Both the position numbers and the translations under genes were made by a program. This document shows, in pieces, positions 44,780 through 46,615 of a DNA stretch of 46,615 nt. The stretch is from NCBI GenBank assembly GCA_017397655.1, contig JAFQIG010000046.1:1-46615 (forward strand), read 5' to 3'. The notes beneath the pieces are model-generated. The model was not told the DNA's origin, did not search any database, and saw only the letters and a program-made list of their open reading frames with translations. Source of the stretch: Clostridia bacterium. Lineage in GTDB: Bacteria; Bacillota; Clostridia; Oscillospirales; Acutalibacteraceae. How positions within the stretch are numbered: the first letter of the stretch is position 1; each line of letters opens with the position of its first letter.

Positions 44780-46204
44780 ATGGAAAAGAGTATTCAGAGC
44801 ATCATGGACATGATCCGTGAAAATGACATCAAGATGGTTGACTTTAAGATGGTCGATATCAACGGTCAGTTCCGTCATGTTACAATTCCCGCAAAGGACT
44901 TTTCAGAAGAGACGATGAAGAACGGCGTCGGATTTGATGCATCGAACTACGGTTATGCAGTAGTCGAAAAGAGCGATATGGTATTCATTCCCGATCCGTC
45001 AACAGCTACGATTGATCCTTTCTGTGACATTCCTACTCTGTCTATGACAGGTAACGCAATGATTATCGACAATCCCGAAAACCGTCCTCTTGCACAGTAT
45101 CCGAGAAACATCGTTCTTGCTGCTGAGAAGTATATGAAGGACAGCGGAATTGCTGACACAATGCTTATTCTGCCTGAGTTTGAGTTCTATCTTTTTGACC
45201 AGATCGGTTGGGAAGTAGCTCCTAACTCCATCGGTGTATCTCTTGATGCCGTTCAGGCTCATTGGAATACCGCTGTTGAAGGCATGGGTCGTGTTATCCC
45301 GAAGCAGAAGGCTTATCACATCGCAAAGCCTTATGATGTTTCTTATGAGTGCCGTAGTGAAATGTGCCTTCTTATGGAAGAGGCAGGTATCAAGATCAAT
45401 TATCATCATCCCGAAGTAGGAGCTTCCGGTCAGTTTGAGATTGAGCCTCAGCTCGGTCAGATGTCAAAGATGGCTGATGCTACAATGATGATCAAATATA
45501 TTATCCACAACACAGCCCTCAAGTACGGCAAGAGTGCAACATTTATGCCCAAGCCCGTAGCAGGCGAAGCAGGCAGCGGTATGCACGTTCATATGCTTCT
45601 TCTCAAAGACGGCGAACCCGTATTCTCCGATGATAACGGCTATTCACATCTCAGTGAAACAGCTCACTACTTTATGGGCGGACTTCTTAAGCACATCGCT
45701 TCTCTTTGTGCTTTGACAAATCCCAGCACAAACTCCTTCAAGAGACTTGTTCCCGGCTTCGAGGCTCCCGTAACGGTAGGCTATGCAACATCCAACCGTA
45801 GTGCGGTTATCAGAATTCCCGCATATGCAAAGTCACCCGATAAGAGACGTTTTGAGCTTCGTAATCCCGATGCTACATGTAATCCGTACTTCTGCTATGC
45901 AGCTATCCTTATGGCAGGTCTTGACGGAATCAAGAATAAGATTGATCCGCACAAGAACGGCTGGGGTCCCTATGACTTCAACCTTTACAAGCTTTCCGAT
46001 GAAGAGAAGGCAAAGCTTACAGGTCTTCCCACATCTCTTGAAGAGGCTCTTGATGCACTTGAAGCAGATCATGATTACCTTACCGAAGGCGGAGTATTCC
46101 CCGAGATCCTTCTCAAGAACTTCATCGCTTCCAAGCGTGAAGAGTGCCGTCAGCTCGCAGCAATTCCTCATCCCGCAGAGTTTGATAAGTACTATAATCT
46201 TTAA
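44780..46204 (+). CDS. glnA: Glutamine synthetase, type I
   Basis: A 474-residue enzyme joining ammonia and glutamate with ATP. Landmarks are VDFKMVDINGQFRHVTIPA in the beta-grasp domain, DPSTATIDPF, ILPEFEFYLFD (metal-binding Glu), FEIEPQLGQMSKMAD, GSGMHVHMLLLKDG, the glutamate-binding NPSTNSFKRLVPGFEAPVTVGYATSNRSAVIRIP, and RFELRNPDATCNPYFCYAAILMAGLDGI. The length fits GSI. No NLYDLP-like adenylylation motif is seen (KLSDEEKAKL replaces it), so control by adenylylation is unlikely. Monocistronic, with promoter and terminator. Confidence 0.95.
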   Translation: MEKSIQSIMDMIRENDIKMVDFKMVDINGQFRHVTIPAKDFSEETMKNGVGFDASNYGYAVVEKSDMVFIPDPSTATIDPFCDIPTLSMTGNAMIIDNPENRPLAQYPRNIVLAAEKYMKDSGIADTMLILPEFEFYLFDQIGWEVAPNSIGVSLDAVQAHWNTAVEGMGRVIPKQKAYHIAKPYDVSYECRSEMCLLMEEAGIKINYHHPEVGASGQFEIEPQLGQMSKMADATMMIKYIIHNTALKYGKSATFMPKPVAGEAGSGMHVHMLLLKDGEPVFSDDNGYSHLSETAHYFMGGLLKHIASLCALTNPSTNSFKRLVPGFEAPVTVGYATSNRSAVIRIPAYAKSPDKRRFELRNPDATCNPYFCYAAILMAGLDGIKNKIDPHKNGWGPYDFNLYKLSDEEKAKLTGLPTSLEEALDALEADHDYLTEGGVFPEILLKNFIASKREECRQLAAIPHPAEFDKYYNL

Positions 46205-46214
46205 TATTTCATTG

Positions 46215-46258
46215 GCATACCTCCATACTGCAGCTACTGTAGTGTGGAGGTGCTTTTA
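46215..46258 (+). terminator. Terminator after glnA
   Basis: GC-ACCTCC-ACT-CAG pairs with CTG-AGT-GGAGGT-GC (46215-46253, small internal mismatches), then TTTTAT. Confidence 0.8.
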
Positions 46259-46499
46259 TGTGAGGGAAGATTCATTTTTATCAAAAAAACGGATTTGTTT
46301 TGGTTGAAGCGGCAGTATCGGATTTGTCGGAAAACAACGGTGTATCACAGCCATCGGGCAATCCGGGAGAAACTTTCCTGCGGAGTGATACACAGAACAT
46401 AAAATAAAATCGGATCATCTGAAATAAAAAGATCGACTTGCAGCGAAAACTTTCCGTTACAAGTCGATTTTGTTTGTATACTTTTTGATAAGGCAATTC
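46254..46499. other. Gene-free stretch with paired elements and a bidirectional terminator
   Basis: No convincing gene. GTGTATCAC (46340-46348) and GTGATACAC (46385-46393) form a 9-bp stem around a 36-base GC-rich loop. ATCGACTTG (46432-46440) pairs with CAAGTCGAT (46460-46468), with T-runs on both strands, so it can stop transcripts from either side. The region between the glnA terminator and this one could encode a small RNA or be a fragment of an intergenic repeat. Confidence 0.45.
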
Positions 46500-46615
46500 C
46501 ATATGTCTGAAATACAATATTTCACGCACATTCGGACATTTTTCTCTTTGCCATACGTCAGTATGGCTACATCGAAGAAATGCCCGACTGCACGCAACCT
46601 ATTGCATTTCAGATG
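46500..46615. repeat. Long imperfect inverted repeat at the window edge
   Basis: The arms pair over about 55 bases each around the centre GCCATAC-GTCA-GTATGGC (46550-46567). Matching outer blocks are CTGAAAT/ATTTCAG, CAATA/TATTG, TCGG/CCGA and CATTT/AAATG. The right arm ends at the window edge. It probably folds as one long hairpin and may be a repetitive or mobile palindromic element. Confidence 0.6.

Noticed and set aside
46281-46529. 82-residue minus-strand ORF after glnA
   Set aside because: It runs through the terminator hairpin and part of the long palindrome and has no recognisable motif; more likely repeat sequence.

Overview
The window looks like a chromosomal piece of a gut-type Gram-positive Clostridia, most likely Oscillospiraceae/Ruminococcus-like. 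This is inferred from four things: the Firmicutes gene order pyrH-frr-uppS-cdsA-dxr-rseP-ispG, strong purine-rich ribosome binding sites with occasional TTG/GTG starts, a secreted protein ending in a type I dockerin, and several glycan-degrading genes. I saw no phage, plasmid, IS transposase, CRISPR array, rRNA or tRNA.

Layout. 1-3411 (+): a structured leader, an ECF sigma factor with a membrane-anchored partner, a probable attenuator in front of a PnuC-type transporter, and an unknown secreted or membrane protein. 3494-5407 (-): a zinc-ribbon protein and a TPM-domain protein. 5524-8290 (+): a clan GH-A-like glycosidase translationally coupled to an Asp-box (sialidase-fold) protein. 8364-16668 (+): a thioredoxin-reductase-like enzyme coupled to two paralogous polytopic membrane proteins of a family I do not recognise, then a YerC-like regulator, a methyltransferase, a Wzm/Wzt-type polysaccharide ABC exporter and a polysaccharide pyruvyl transferase family protein. 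16677-23007 (+): the conserved UMP kinase / ribosome recycling / undecaprenyl-PP / CDP-DAG / MEP-isoprenoid cluster. 23126-23826 (-): a MarR regulator followed by an unannotated 48-residue hydrophobic peptide. 24229-29877 (+): a giant secreted repeat protein with about a dozen InlB-type repeats, a cohesin-like module and a C-terminal dockerin. 30068-33687: a short subtilase-like protein (+), a DUF421/DUF4363 pair (-) and a secreted neutral-ceramidase-like protein (-).

33926-39054 (+) holds a GNAT acetyltransferase, an unrecognised conserved 403-residue protein, a KdsB-type CMP-sugar-acid synthetase, a second cytoplasmic Asp-box protein and a third copy of the unknown membrane family. 39055-39406 is an intergenic repeat element. 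39407-44573 (-) is a GH95-like glycosidase with a GH2 LacZ-type beta-galactosidase. 44780-46204 (+) is glutamine synthetase. The last 360 bases hold terminators and the arms of a long imperfect palindrome that reaches the window edge.

How the genes may work together. All four glycosidase or sialidase-fold enzymes lack signal peptides, so they should act on imported oligosaccharides. The window has no recognisable sugar ABC importer, PTS or MFS permease. The three-copy membrane family with the WGxRGxxIGGEKGAxLPGA motif, one copy directly downstream of an Asp-box gene, is the best local candidate for an undescribed carbohydrate or sugar-acid transport system. The KdsB-like enzyme next to an unknown 403-residue enzyme hints at 3-deoxy-2-keto sugar-acid or nonulosonate chemistry. 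The Wzm/Wzt genes and the UppS/CdsA cluster serve surface-glycan export and envelope lipid synthesis.
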